A stretch of 64,000 nucleotides of DNA, taken from positions 9,379,501 to 9,443,500 of the forward strand of contig OU015654.1 in NCBI GenBank assembly GCA_907165275.2, written 5' to 3'. This document shows, in pieces, positions 44,001 to 54,800 of the stretch (its first letter is position 1; the number at the start of each line of letters is the position of its first letter). The translations under genes were made by a program, and so were the position numbers. This DNA is from Zygaena filipendulae (taxonomy: Eukaryota; Arthropoda; Insecta; Lepidoptera; Zygaenidae). Under the pieces are notes generated by a model. That model did no database searches, was not told the DNA's origin, and worked only from the letters and a program-made list of their open reading frames with translations.

Positions 44001-47000
44001 TGTTCGATTGTATGTATGTTTTTTTTTTTTTTTTATGTATGTTCACTGTTACTCGAAGATGGGTGGACCGATTTGAAAAATTCTTTTTTTGTTTGAAAGG
44101 GTTTACTCTCAATTAGGTCCCATTGCCACCAAGTCGGGATCTGATGATGGGATCTTGGAGAAATCGAAGGAACTCTTCAAAAATTATAGGCACACCTATA
44201 GCGATTTGGGTATTTTTTATAGTAAATCGTTCATTTGCTTTTGGAAAGCCAAATTTGAAGAAGTGGAACTGATGATGAAGACCACAGATGGTCATCGGAA
44301 CTACTCAACAATAATACGTATTTCACGGGTTCCGATTGGAGCGATTTCAAAAATTGTTTTTTCGTTTGAAAGGGGATACTCCCAAATTGATTCCGTTGTC
44401 ACCAAATCGAGATCTGATGATGGGATCTTGGAGTAATCGAGGGAACTCTTCAAAAATTATAGGTACACCTATAGCTATATATTTTTGTATTTTTTATAGT
44501 AAATCGTTTATTTGCTTTCGGAAAGCAAAATTTGAAGAAGTGGAACTGATGATGAAGACCACAGATGGTAATCGGAACTACTCAATAATGGATATTTCAC
44601 GGGTTCCGAATCGTTAACTTTAATATGGTTTCTAAACAATTGATGTTCGTCACAATGTATATGGTGAAGTGGAACTGATGGTGATGTACCAGGAGAACTC
44701 CTCAAAAATTTACGTCCCTGCATTGGGAAAAGCAATAATTTGTAAAAGGTGATGAGCAGTTGAGATAAGGCTATTGTAACTTAGATAAATTACAAACCGA
44801 CTCACTAAAAATCAAGAAATAAACAAAATTTTAACAAAAAAATTAAAACCGACTTCCAAAAATACGAACAAAAAAAAACAAAAAATAAAAAGCTAAAAAT
44901 AACAAAATACCGATTTAATCCAAAAAACAAAAACACGTAATATTATTATTGGTTTGTGCTACCACTGATCGGTATGAAGTCGGTGACAAGTCAAATATGG
45001 AGGGGGTAGATGGGCTAAGTCTACTTCCGCCACCAGCTCTTCGTCAGCAGAACAACCCAACTGGGCAGACACCAGCGGGCTTGTCACCGAATTCAAACCG
45101 ATCAGTGGTAGCACAAACCAATAATAATATTACGTGTTTTTGTCTTTTGGATTAAATCGGTATTTTGTTATTTTTAGCTTTTTATTTTTAGTTTTTTTTG
45201 TTCGTATTTTGGCCAATACACACAATATGAGACTTACATAATACCCAGACAAAGTAAACACAAATGTATCATAATTATTATGTTTGGTTTACCTTTACCG
45301 AACCCGTAACACCTAGCCATGGGTTTGCTGACCTCTAAAGTCTAGAGGTTAGCGAAAACTGCTCGCCACAGCAATATATTGACGAATAGGCCAATAATAT
45401 AGTGCTGTGACGAGCAGTGTTTGCTAACCTTGCTTAGCCTTGCCCTTTTTTAATCTGTACTGTCACAGAGAAATGAATATTTTCTAGCGTGTTTTGCACT
45501 GTAGGTACCTACCTATATGTTACCGTAATTAAGTTTTTAGCTAGATAAAAATAATATTTCATTAGATCGCACTTTTTGATGGAAGTACTTGCACTGTAAA
45601 TGAATATGCCTACCTATATTATATAAGTATCTTCGGTTAACGTCGGTCGGGTGGAAGCGTGGATGTGTCAAGCTATATTTGACGTAAGTAATGCGCTCTG
45701 GATAGCGCCAACTCTCTCCACAGTAAGCTACAAATGGTGACTGACCCTCCGGTGAGGAGTCATGGTAACGGCGAGATAAACAGGAAGCAGCCGCCAGTAA
45801 CCAATGAGGACTGAGACCCGCAGCATCACAATACCTCTATAATTAAGAACAAAAATGTATACTTATAGATATGTTTTTCTTTTATATTCAATAACTAACA
45901 CATGCATAAGAATAATATACCTAATACCAAGCCGAGGTCTATATTCTGAGAGATTATATATCATAAATAGAACGAATCCTTACTAGGTATTATAAATGTG
46001 AAAGCGAGTTCGATGTTTGTTTGTTACGCTTTCACGTCCTTTTGCCTCAACCGAATGAAATTTTGCATACACGTCAAGGATAAGTACAGAAAAGGACATA
46101 GGGTACTTTTTATCCCAGAATTTTCGCGGAATCCCCGAAATTAAACGGGTGAAAATGCGGGGAAAAGCTAATGAACGAATAAATAAAATGCAATTTGTTT
46201 TGACAAGTTTAATTCTATAGGGAATATGTAGTTTGTATTGTATCATTTAATAAAGCATTCTGCTACACCTAGGTATAATAATAATATTATGAACCAAATA
46301 TCTGTTCTAAATATTTTTTATTCTAAAAATTATAATTGGTTTACAGGAGAACCATGGAAAAAAAACATAATATAATTATTATGATAATTTATAGTGAAAT
46401 ATTGTTTTACAAATATACTTACCTACTATGCAATGAACAAAGCGAACAAAGATAATTAATTTAAAAAACATCCTCACCTGTGTTGGTTCATGGATATAAG
46501 CTGCAATAAAAGGGTATTCCGACCAAACAGCCGGGTAACTCTTGTTGTAAAGAGGAGACATTGATATATTCAGGAGACTCTCTGAATCCCGTGGGATAAA
46601 GGTACTATGTGTATATCCTTTATCAATCTTCGTAAAGTTCCACTTTTCCGTAGTTATGTTTGACATGTCAATGATCTTATTGGTACTACCAGTATCTTTT
46701 GAAGAGTTCTTAACAAAAATTTCCTTCGTGCTACTTCCAATCTTAATATCACGATAGGATTTTTTATTATTATTTTTCTTGACAGTTGTATTACTATTAA
46801 GATGAATCACAGATTTTTCTTCACGGCCTTGCCAAACAGAGGTATGTCTATCATAAATTTGGAAAAACTTTATTTTATCGTATGCCGTGGTACCTTTTTT
46901 TTCAACAGAAATACTCGTATTATTTCCAATTGTTGAATCTTTATGACGTCTATTATTTTCAATGAAATGTAACTTATCAAAGGCGAGTCTTATAGGTAGC

Positions 47001-47773
47001 TTCTTTGTTACGTACCGTTTTCCGGGTTCGGTTCTAAAATAAAATGTCCTTTTGCTTGGAGTTGTCGTAGGACTTGCTTTTCTTGTTGGTATTTTCATAG
47101 CAAGTGAATTAACACAAAGTTTAACATTTCCGCAGTTAACATTACTGTAGGACTTTACATTCGGTGGTAAAACGTGAATTGATCGTTTAACAGGCAGGTC
47201 ATTAATGTAGAACCTGAGTACAGGAGACAGCCCTGTTTTAAATTGGCTAGAATTCCAAATTGGAAATCTGACCTGAGGGTTCAATTTTGAATTTTTAGCA
47301 TCATCGTATTCATTGAAATAATAAAACTCGATAAAGCTTGGTGTCGTGGGTTGGACTACGTTGCTATTTTTGGTAAATTTATTTGAGGTATCACCAGCAG
47401 AGATAGTGGATAAATTTGAATCAAATGAACTTTTTGCACTGACGGTGACAAGTTGCCGACTAAAATAAGGTTTTGTTTCTTTCCAGAGTATATCTACAAT
47501 TTCATATTGCTTGTGACTCTCTCTGCCAACATGCCACTTTTTAACACTCTTTTTTTGTACAGGAACCGATGACGAATCGAAAGCTAAATGAATTTGTGGA
47601 TCAGAAGTAACATTTTTTAATAAATTATTGCTAAACTGACTATTTGAAATTTTTCTCAAAATACCAGCACCGTGTATTTCTTTCAAATCCTCGTGGAAAA
47701 GACTGCTCGATACAAAATTCATTGTAGTTTGTCCGATTAAAATAACGTAAACTGTACACAAAAATTGAGCCAT
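40921..47773 (-). CDS. Non-catalytic serine protease homologue with long Ser/Thr-rich N-terminus (multi-exon gene)
   Basis: Exons on the - strand: 47773-46478, 45836-45614, 43289-43160, 43086-42988, 42902-42761, 41043-40921. All join in phase: 2013 bases, 670 residues plus stop. ATG 47773 has a favourable context (ataATGg) and opens a signal peptide (MAQFLCTVYVILIGQ). Residues about 20-410 are low-complexity, rich in Ser, Thr, Asn and Lys, with basic and N-glycosylation-like sites. An S1 fold follows from about residue 415 (SEYPFIAAYIHEPTQ). The triad positions are S450 (AAASC for AAHC), N505 (YNIGLIQV for DIALL) and H614 (PIHGGLL for GDSGGPL). No RIVGG-like activation site is visible. It should therefore be a secreted, non-proteolytic binding or regulatory protein. 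The partner is unknown. Confidence 0.85.
41117..41245 (+). repeat. LINE-like 3' tail, uninterrupted copy
   Basis: catagggggcaaacgggcaa, gtaagtgattaccgccgccc, gcaggtgcgttgccgacctg. This is the intact counterpart of the split copy at 8480-8890. Confidence 0.55.
42407..42665 (+). repeat. CCGCGG-headed repeat, type T4
   Basis: Head agctgtcccacgcgatctct, body ggtctctaggattagcggtt and cattcaggacaaagcatttt. Same body as 37230-37440. Confidence 0.65.
42761..42902 (-). CDS. Protease homologue exon with degenerate active-site serine region
   Basis: Acceptor attttttttcag, donor cag/gtatgt. Encodes EEENNTKNVYCLALPPYLGE and QSDPIHGGLLLSGGKLIAVY. The GDSGGPL position reads PIHGGLL, so the nucleophile is His and the oxyanion-hole neighbours are changed. 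The GG pair that anchors the loop is kept. Confidence 0.88.
42988..43086 (-). CDS. Protease homologue exon
   Basis: Acceptor atcttttag, donor gg/gtagga. Encodes YGTSMIRESPKWPLMAYKAV and AYSDSCPGSFGYG. The segment before the active-site loop; phase 2 at both ends. Confidence 0.75.
43160..43289 (-). CDS. Protease homologue exon following the D102 position
   Basis: Acceptor aattattacag, donor ag/gtatta. Encodes LIQVVTSMSSACSGWSSISL and ends STVTAVGWGVDR, the typical V-x-GWG turn of S1 domains. A competing frame (DPSGDIYVISLF) hits a stop inside the exon and was rejected. Confidence 0.82.
43474..43924. mobile_element. MITE family D, copy 2, flanked by TTAA
   Basis: Inverted termini gcagagtttataccag and ctggtataaactctgc are directly flanked by TTAA (43470-43473 and 43925-43928), the piggyBac-type target duplication. 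Inside are the family ends agggcaattatgtaactttt and the mirrored core. A short extra insertion sits near the right end. Confidence 0.75.
43970..44740. repeat. Repeat F with tandem unit of about 273 bp
   Basis: Starts accgacttccaaaaaggagg. Blocks such as ctgatgatgggatcttgga and gaactgatgatgaagaccac recur about 273 bases apart (44141 and 44414), and a third, decayed unit follows. Open frames over it reflect the repeat and not a gene. Confidence 0.6.
44844..45212. mobile_element. Element E: long terminal inverted repeats
   Basis: Arms of about 150 bp. The left arm (accgacttccaaaaatacg ... aacacgtaatattattattg ... accactgatcgg) is mirrored by the right (ccgatcagtggta ... caataataatattacgtgtt ... 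cgtattttgg). The short centre holds cgccaccagctcttcg. Non-coding. Confidence 0.65.
45346..45430. repeat. Small fold-back hairpin
   Basis: Arms of about 38 bp, aggttagc...actgctcg...acagc and gctgtgacgagcagtgtttg...taacct, nearly perfect, with a short loop. Confidence 0.6.
45614..45836 (-). CDS. Protease homologue exon at the catalytic-His position
   Basis: Acceptor aattatag, donor g/gtaggc. Encodes RYCDAAGLSPHWLLAAASCL, then a loop, then THPRFHPTDVNRRYLYNI. The catalytic His is Ser (AAASC) and the residue at the D102 position is Asn (YN-IG). Confidence 0.87.
45985..46175 (-). repeat. CCGCGG-headed repeat, type T1, decayed
   Basis: Contains gtttgttacgctttcacg, gacatagggtactttttatc and gtgaaaatgcggggaaaagc. 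Confidence 0.55.
46478..47773 (-). CDS. Protease homologue first coding exon: signal peptide and Ser/Thr/Asn/Lys-rich region
   Basis: 432 codons from ATG 47773 to the donor cag/gtgagg. The frame stays open 21 codons upstream but there is no ATG there; the first in-frame codon is TTG. After the signal peptide come long stretches rich in Ser, Thr, Asn and Lys, with scattered basic pairs and many N-x-S/T sites (for example GNNTS, NNSK-type). Near the end is the start of the S1 fold, YPAVWSEYPFIAAYIHEPTQ. No domain was recognised in the extension. Confidence 0.85.
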
Positions 47774-48619
47774 TATAATTTTGTTTAAATCAGCAAGCAA
47801 ACATAAAAAAAAAATTGTAATCCTAACGATTAACAAACATTTCTCTGTAATTTCACATAATTTTTCAGCGTTACCTTTGCACCCAATAATGAAGAACTCA
47901 AAGATAATGGAAAAATCTAATGAGAATAAATAACCACTGCATTTTTAAAAAAAACCAAAGAGAATGTAATCATTAGGTAGGTACCTGGGATTTTAGGAAA
48001 CACAGAGAAAGATTCTACTTCTAGCAAACTTCTAAGAAATAGAATGAGTAATTTACTTTAAAAATGTGAAATAGGTAAAACTAACATAGCTAGCAGTAGG
48101 TACTAAAGTGAGAACATAGAAACTTCAGTCTCTGAAACTACGTGCTCATAAATAATATCTATAACTATTCCAATACAATATTATAAGATACTTGCTCCAC
48201 ACGGCGGCAAGTACCTACCTAGTAAGTAAAAAGTTGGCGGAGAGCGGGAGACGAAGCGGGCGGGTGGACAGTTGGACACGCTACTGTCCTGTCCAAAAAA
48301 TATAACTGAGGGGCTATTATGCAACTTTTGTTTCTATCATTTTTCGGTTGCAATCGAAAACATGGCGGCTTTGCGATTGCAATATGCACATTTTGACACC
48401 TATAGCAATCAACCAAAATAAACATTAAACAAACTCCAAAAGTTGAAGCTGCCTAAACATGATTAATTAATCACAAAATCGCTATTTTTCTTACTAAAAC
48501 TGAAATAAGATAGCAACAAAAGTTACATAATTGCCCTACTGGTTTCTATCCTGCGGCAAGTTGCTACTTATTCACTTACTTGCCGGCCGGAACTTACCTA
48601 AGGAAGTGTAAACCGACCA
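47774..48619. promoter_or_regulatory. Intergenic space between two divergent genes
   Basis: About 0.85 kb separates the protease-homologue ATG from the candidate promoter of the glutamine synthetase paralogue. It contains a MITE family D copy (48309-48555) and otherwise AT-rich sequence. No clear TATA box for the - strand gene was found. Confidence 0.3.
48309..48555. mobile_element. MITE family D, copy 3
   Basis: Left end aggggctattatgcaacttt; right end aaaagttacataattgccct followed by actggtttctatcctgc, the extended terminus seen in the TTAA-flanked copy. The internal mirrored block around gcgattgcaatatgcac is retained. Confidence 0.65.
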
Positions 48620-48883
48620 TATAAAACGTTTTAAAAAATTCAGTATTCTATGTCCATATAAAAACGAAGTCTGCGTTGTAAAATAACCTTGTTAGGTTAA
48701 ATTTTTATTCCAAATTTAAAAAAAAATCTAGTTTATCTTTGTCAATTTTGATTTGATCTAATTTATTTTGAATCGTTTGTCGTGGTAAATAAATTATTAA
48801 AGTGTAAAATTTATTTGAACCATAAAATTTAAATACAAGTATACATCAACTCACAATTTGGTGCAAAAAAGAATCAACGACTG
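48620..48883 (+). promoter_or_regulatory. Candidate promoter and 5' UTR exon of the glutamine synthetase paralogue
   Basis: TATAAAA at 48620-48626 is followed by an initiator-like TCAGT at 48640-48644. Their spacing of about 22 bp is shorter than the usual 30. The segment ends at a consensus donor ctg/gtaagt (48884). The coding exon at 51640 is preceded by a strong acceptor, so an untranslated first exon here is plausible. Confidence 0.4.
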
Positions 48884-51635
48884 GTAAGTTTAATTTGGTA
48901 TAAGTAGTTTCATATTACAATATGTCAACTACTTACGAATTCATGTAAGATCTTCTTCTACTAATTAGATTAGAGTTTCATTTCCATACCTTATAAGTAA
49001 AAAAAGTACATGATTTGAGATCACTATCCTGTCTGTCTGTTTGTTTGTCAGAGCTAAGTTATGCACGGAAGATAAGTAAGTAACTTAGAAGCTTGAAATT
49101 TTACATAATGATAATCTTAGGATATTGCTCCTCAGTAACGGGATATAAAATATGTATGTTGTATAATAATACAATTATAATTATCCTACTAATATTATAA
49201 ATTTGAAAGTGTGTATGTTTGGATGTTTAGATATTTGGATGTTTATTACTCAATCACGCAAAAACGGCTGAACGGATTTGGATGAAATTTGGCATGCACG
49301 TTGTCAGGGGTACACAGAAGGACATAGGGTACTTTTTATCCCGGAATTCTCGCGGAAACTCCGAAATTACCGCGGGTGAAACCGCGGGGCACAGCTAGTG
49401 AAATATAATTATTTTAAATACCTATTTCACTATATTTAAAAATCATGTTTAAATATAACAAACAGTTATATTATGTAGTTACATACGTAAAATACAATAG
49501 AATGCAGTACACTGCCCATGTGTACTTTATAGCATCACAAAGAACGTTACGATAAAAAGAAATGTACAAAAGAAACGTAACTTTTTTATATTTCAAGGTA
49601 ATAATGTATATTATTATGATTCATAAAGGAATCGCAATATGACTCTGTATGGTACTCTTAAGTTTTGCCGTAGCAAATAATATCACAGCAATAACCACAT
49701 ACAAATGTAGGTATACAATTTTATTATTCCTATAGAAACTGAAAGAAAATAACTATATAATTTTTGTGATTTTGATTACCTACTACAAACAGATTTAAGT
49801 AGTAGGTTTAAGTACTAATTGGTGTTTACTTCCCAAGTTTGCTACACTACCAAAGTTTATGATAGGTAATCATGTAGGTACCTACTTGGTTCCGACGCTC
49901 CTTCTAGAAATTATACACGTTTTGTATACGGAACTGAAACTGGATAAAATGAAGAAATTTTATGTTTCAATGTTCCTAGACCACATTTTTTAAGTTTGTT
50001 TTTCACAATTTGCATTGAAACTGTAGACCCGGAACTGAAGTAGCGGAGTCATATTACGATTTGTTATTGTTCTACGCTCCACCTGAAGTGCGCGCCTGCC
50101 GTTATTATTGCATTGTGTATGTCGTAACGAGTATAAGCTTTTTACAGAAAGGAAATAAAAAAAGCTTTTCTAGGTCATCAGAAAACATTTAAATTAAGTT
50201 TTCTTGTAGTACCTAACGTCTCAATAATTAATTTTGGATCGTATAAACCCTGAAAAAGGTTACAACTAATTTCATTTGTCTACTTTTCTACCTATAATAT
50301 CTCTCTTGAAATCATATATTAAAATATAGCTCATAAAATCAATTCACGTCTACGAGATCTGGAGCGTATCTACTTAATTACTACCCAAAGTACTTTAAGT
50401 AACGTCGTATCGTATCTTTTTTTCTATAGTACTTTCAGGGGTGCTTTTGTGATATGAGAGAGTCTACTGTAGAGATTAGCAATTTTCACATAAAATACCT
50501 ATGAACATACTTATTTCATTTTACTTTCCGTACATGAGTATTACAGGGTTTTTAAAGTCAGCAATGTTTATTCAGATCAGAACCTCTCTGTACCTACCTG
50601 GCTATTCAAGCGCGAATTTCGGGATTCCGTCGGAAACTCTGCCTTAGCTATGTCAGAATCAGGATGCAATCTATCTCCATATCAAATTTTATCAAAATCT
50701 GTTGTGTAATTAGACTTAATTAATTAAATTATTAGGTGACAAACATCAACAATAACTTGCTATTCCACGTAGCTTTGCGAGATTTCCTCGGGTGTTTTTT
50801 ATTCATTGTAGTTCTTCATCTACCTCATAAGCATTATCATAAAGAAAACATCAATGCACCATGTGAACATAGTCTTAGAAATTATTATTTACAACAGGCG
50901 TTAATATTCATGAAGGTTCGGATTCCCGTGTCATGTAGTTGTGTAGTCTATGAAAATTCCACCATATCATCACACCTGTGTATTGAATGTGGTAATATTT
51001 AATGCGATCCCAACCAATAGGTATATTAATAGGTATCACACGTTTGCCGACTCATTCTTTGTGTACCTATTACTTTGATAAATACAGCAAGTAGGTAAAA
51101 TAGCAATACAAAATTTTTTAGTTGAGCACGTGAAAAAATAATTTTTATGAACTTTAGCATACTGCACACTGACCGCACTGCATAGAATATATTTTTTTGA
51201 ATTAACTCATCGAATATACTCTTTATCCCGGTACAAAGGTTCCCGTAGTAGTCCCGAGATTTTTCTGTATTTCTACACATAAAACAATCTTCTCGTTATT
51301 GTGTGATGCTAATTGATGTGTGGACACTGTCTGGTGAGGGGACTACACACACTATCAAAGGAATATTCGTGATTTTCGTACACAAAATCACGCACGACAA
51401 TATTCATTGCATGTAACGAAATGTATTCATCGTCATTTGGTTATGTGTTTACTCAGACATTGTTTTCAACGATTGTTTTCAATATTGTGGAAAATATATG
51501 GGATGCTCATGGAATGCTATAGCAAAAGAAGTTTTGGGAAAGTTAGTTTCCTCTAACTTCCTTTGCCTATCTATAGTTAATATATTTTTTCTGTGCCTTT
51601 ATTCTTTCATTCAGTATTCTCTCTTTCCGTTTCAG
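48884..51635 (+). other. Proposed 5' UTR intron of the glutamine synthetase paralogue
   Basis: Runs from gtaagt to the acceptor ctctttccgtttcag, which lies four bases before the start codon. It holds one type T1 CCGCGG repeat (49190-49398) and otherwise AT-rich sequence without exon-like segments. Confidence 0.35.
49190..49398 (-). repeat. CCGCGG-headed repeat, type T1, near full length
   Basis: From cctactaatattataaattt through actcaatcacgcaaaaacgg to aaaccgcggggcacagctag. Closely similar to 20977-21172 and 35875-36075. Confidence 0.75.
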
Positions 51636-51639
51636 CAAG

Positions 51640-51805
51640 ATGAATTCTGTACCAATCGCTTTGAACAAAGCAGCGATGCGTAAATATGAAGATCTGGAGG
51701 TGCCGTGTGACTCGATCCTCGGCACTTACGTGTGGGTGGATGGTACTGGAATTAATCTACGGTCAAAGGATAGAACTTTCGATTTCGTACCCAAATCGCA
51801 TAAAG
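51640..51805 (+). CDS. Glutamine synthetase paralogue exon 1
   Basis: The start codon follows tttccgtttcag/caag, so the ATG is the first after a likely UTR intron. Encodes MNSVPIALNKAAMRKYEDLE and LGTYVWVDGTGINLRSKDRT, the beta-grasp start. The otherwise common Glu after DGTG is Ile. Donor g/gtgcct, phase 1. Confidence 0.9.
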
Positions 51806-54800
51806 GTGCCTATATCATATTTACCGCTGAAATATGGCACAAACCCACTCATAATTGGAAAAGGCATAGGTCATTACCATGTTGTATAAATTTACGAGGC
51901 TGTAGGTACATAGAATGTCATACAAGGTGATACGGACAGGTGTGGTCAATATGTGAACGTCATGTTCATCGTAGTCGTCTACAATTTCACACGTACTAAT
52001 GGAACCGATAAGATGAAATAAATCACCTCTTAGTTTGCTGGGTTCGCCTTTAACGACTGGTCTCTATGCCTAAATAGCGATAAATTGCATCGAATGATCT
52101 AGTATAGTAGTAGTAGTGATCTAGTTTGGTCACTTGAAACAGGTTCATGACCTCTTTAGCCATGTGACATTTTGACTTTGTTGTGGTTTTTTTCTTTATT
52201 TTATGAAATTTAGAAGTAAGATCTTAAGGCTTAAACACTGGTGTTGAAAAATCTTCGTATTATACGGTTACCAGGTTAAGTTCCTTTTTTCAAATATGCT
52301 AAAGATGTACAGATTGTGATTGTTCATGTGGCTTGCGTGATCACATCCTATGAAAGTTCAGACCCCTCATAATAATCACTCGCAAATAATAGATAATAAT
52401 GCACTGCGATCTACAGGTTTTTTAGTAAGCAGTAGGATGTAGTATTATGCGTCAATTGAAATTAATGATAATTATGTTTTCAATTCAAATTAGATATATC
52501 TTTAATTAGCTGCCCCCCGAGGTTTGACCCACGGTAATTTTGGAGTTCCCATGGAAATTCCAGAATAAATGATACGTGAAAACCGCATGAAAATTAGTTT
52601 AGTAGTTTTTAAGTTTATGGCGAACAGACAGACGGACAGACAGATAGACGCGGCGGGGGACTTTGTTGTATAATATAATATGTAAGTATTTTATTTTCAA
52701 ATTGCTTGGTAAACTCAAATAGCCATGTCAAAGAGAAAGTTATTCAATTAAAACAAGTGTAAGTTACCTCTGAACGTTACAGATTTACCAATCTGGTACT
52801 TCGACGGCAGCAACACGGCACAAGCCAATCCGGACAATTCCGACACATTTATCTTTCCTGAAGTGATTTACCATGATCCGTTTCGACGAGGCAATCATAT
52901 CATGGTCCTAGCGGATACCTATCAGTACAACTATCAACCTACCAGTTAGTATTGATGGATTTATTTATGTTTAAATAGAACAGTCTGTTTATTTTATTTT
53001 ATTTGAGAAAACAAACAATCGTACCTTATATACCTACTACAACTCGATATACAGTATAACTATAAGTAAATGTATAATTCTATAGAATGTTGAACACTTG
53101 AAAATGACTGAATGCATCCCAGAGGAAGGAATGTAATATTCAAATTTACATATTTTCTATAAACCGAACCATGAAACGAAACCATTGATATGATCATTTT
53201 AGGATTTTTGGAGTGAGTCTTTTTATGACAGCTGCGATTCGTAAATTACTAATTATTCTTAGATATGACATAAGTTTTTAGAAATATTGTTGTAATATAT
53301 AGTAGGTAAGTACCTAAAACAAAGTCGCTATCCCACGCTTATCTGTGTGTCCGTATAGTTCTTTAAAAATACGCAATGGGTTTTATCAGGAAGATTGAAA
53401 CATTATACAATAGGAGTTCCCGAGGTAATCCCAAAATTCATGCGTTTAAAGCTTTGGGAGTAGAGCTAGTACATTATCATCCCAGTAATTCTATAGTAGG
53501 TATTTATTCCTCTCTAAACCTGAAGTTCTTAGTCAGTCAGCACTAAAATCTGATTCGAATTTAGAAAATTTAAAATCTTGGGGCACGGTATCACTTTTTA
53601 ACCGTAAAAACACATTTTTACGTTTAGACTGGAAACAATTTTTTAGTAACTTTTAAAGCATTTAATTGAAAGGTTCACACTCGAAGATACAGGGTTTTAA
53701 TAGGTAGGTTTTAAGTGTGTTCTTTTATAATTTAGAAGTTCTGTGTTTATGTTTGCAAAAATATTTTTTTAGTTCGTATATACGCTATGGCTATCGTACG
53801 CTTCAAAATAAAAATTTTACTGTAGTAAAAAAAAGTTACTTGGTCACATGCGCGTTATATTATATCTAACTGTTCTCTGTGGTTTCAAACTTGTTAATTT
53901 CGGAGTTCCAGCAGGAATTCCGGGATAAAAGTACCCTTTGTCCTTTTCTGTACCCCTGACAACGTGTATTCAAAATTTTAAGCATATGCTACAAATAAAC
54001 AATCACGTTCACATTTATATTATTTGTTAGCATTTTTTTTGTAAAATTTTTCTCTCTTTCTTTGTTTCAACACAGCGACAAACTATCGTAAATCGTGCGT
54101 GATACTGTGTGAGAAAGCTGAGGTGGAGGAGCCGTGGTTCGGTTTCAATCAGGAGTTCTTTTTGACTACGACCGACGGCCGGCCGCTGGGTTGGCCGCCG
54201 GGCGGGTTCCCAGCGCCACCCGGCCCGTACTACTGCGCTACCGGTGCCAACAAGATCGTCGCCAGGGATTTGATGGAGGCATTTTATAGGTACACTACCT
54301 ACACTTTAACACCCTTTCTGTGAGCTTCTTACGTCAGTAAAATATGAAATACTATAGCTGTTCCCCGCGGTAATTTCGGAGCCCCGCGATAATTCCGCTA
54401 TAAAGTACCCTATTTCCTATTCCAGACTATAATCTATCTCTGTGCCAATTTCCATCCAATTCCGTTTAGCCGTTCTGGCGTGATTGAATAACAAGCAAAT
54501 CATCAATCCGAACTTTCACATATTTTGTAATATTAGTACAGATTCAGAAAATATCTGTGTGGAAAAAAAATCTAGTATAATAAAGTTTGGGCAAACATAA
54601 TATTATAGAGTTTTCATAGATAGAAGTACAAGTTATTTTATTCTCTTTGCATCTTGTCAAAACAAAGCTACACAAGAAGATTCAGCCTACGAGTAATTTT
54701 ATTTAAAAAAAAAGAAACATACCTACAGCCGAATGCAGAACCTCCTCGTTTTTGGAAGGCGGTTAAAAACGAGCTTGGGGGTATCATTGTTATTAGTCGC

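Noticed and set aside
44089..44617. Overlapping frames of 115 and 93 residues
   Set aside because: They are produced by the tandem unit of repeat F; no start context or homology supports a gene.
46379..47836. 485-residue frame as a single-exon gene
   Set aside because: The first 21 codons start with TTG and lie upstream of the better-placed ATG 47773, and the last 33 codons run past a good donor (gtgagg) into intron sequence. The frame is the first exon of the protease homologue.
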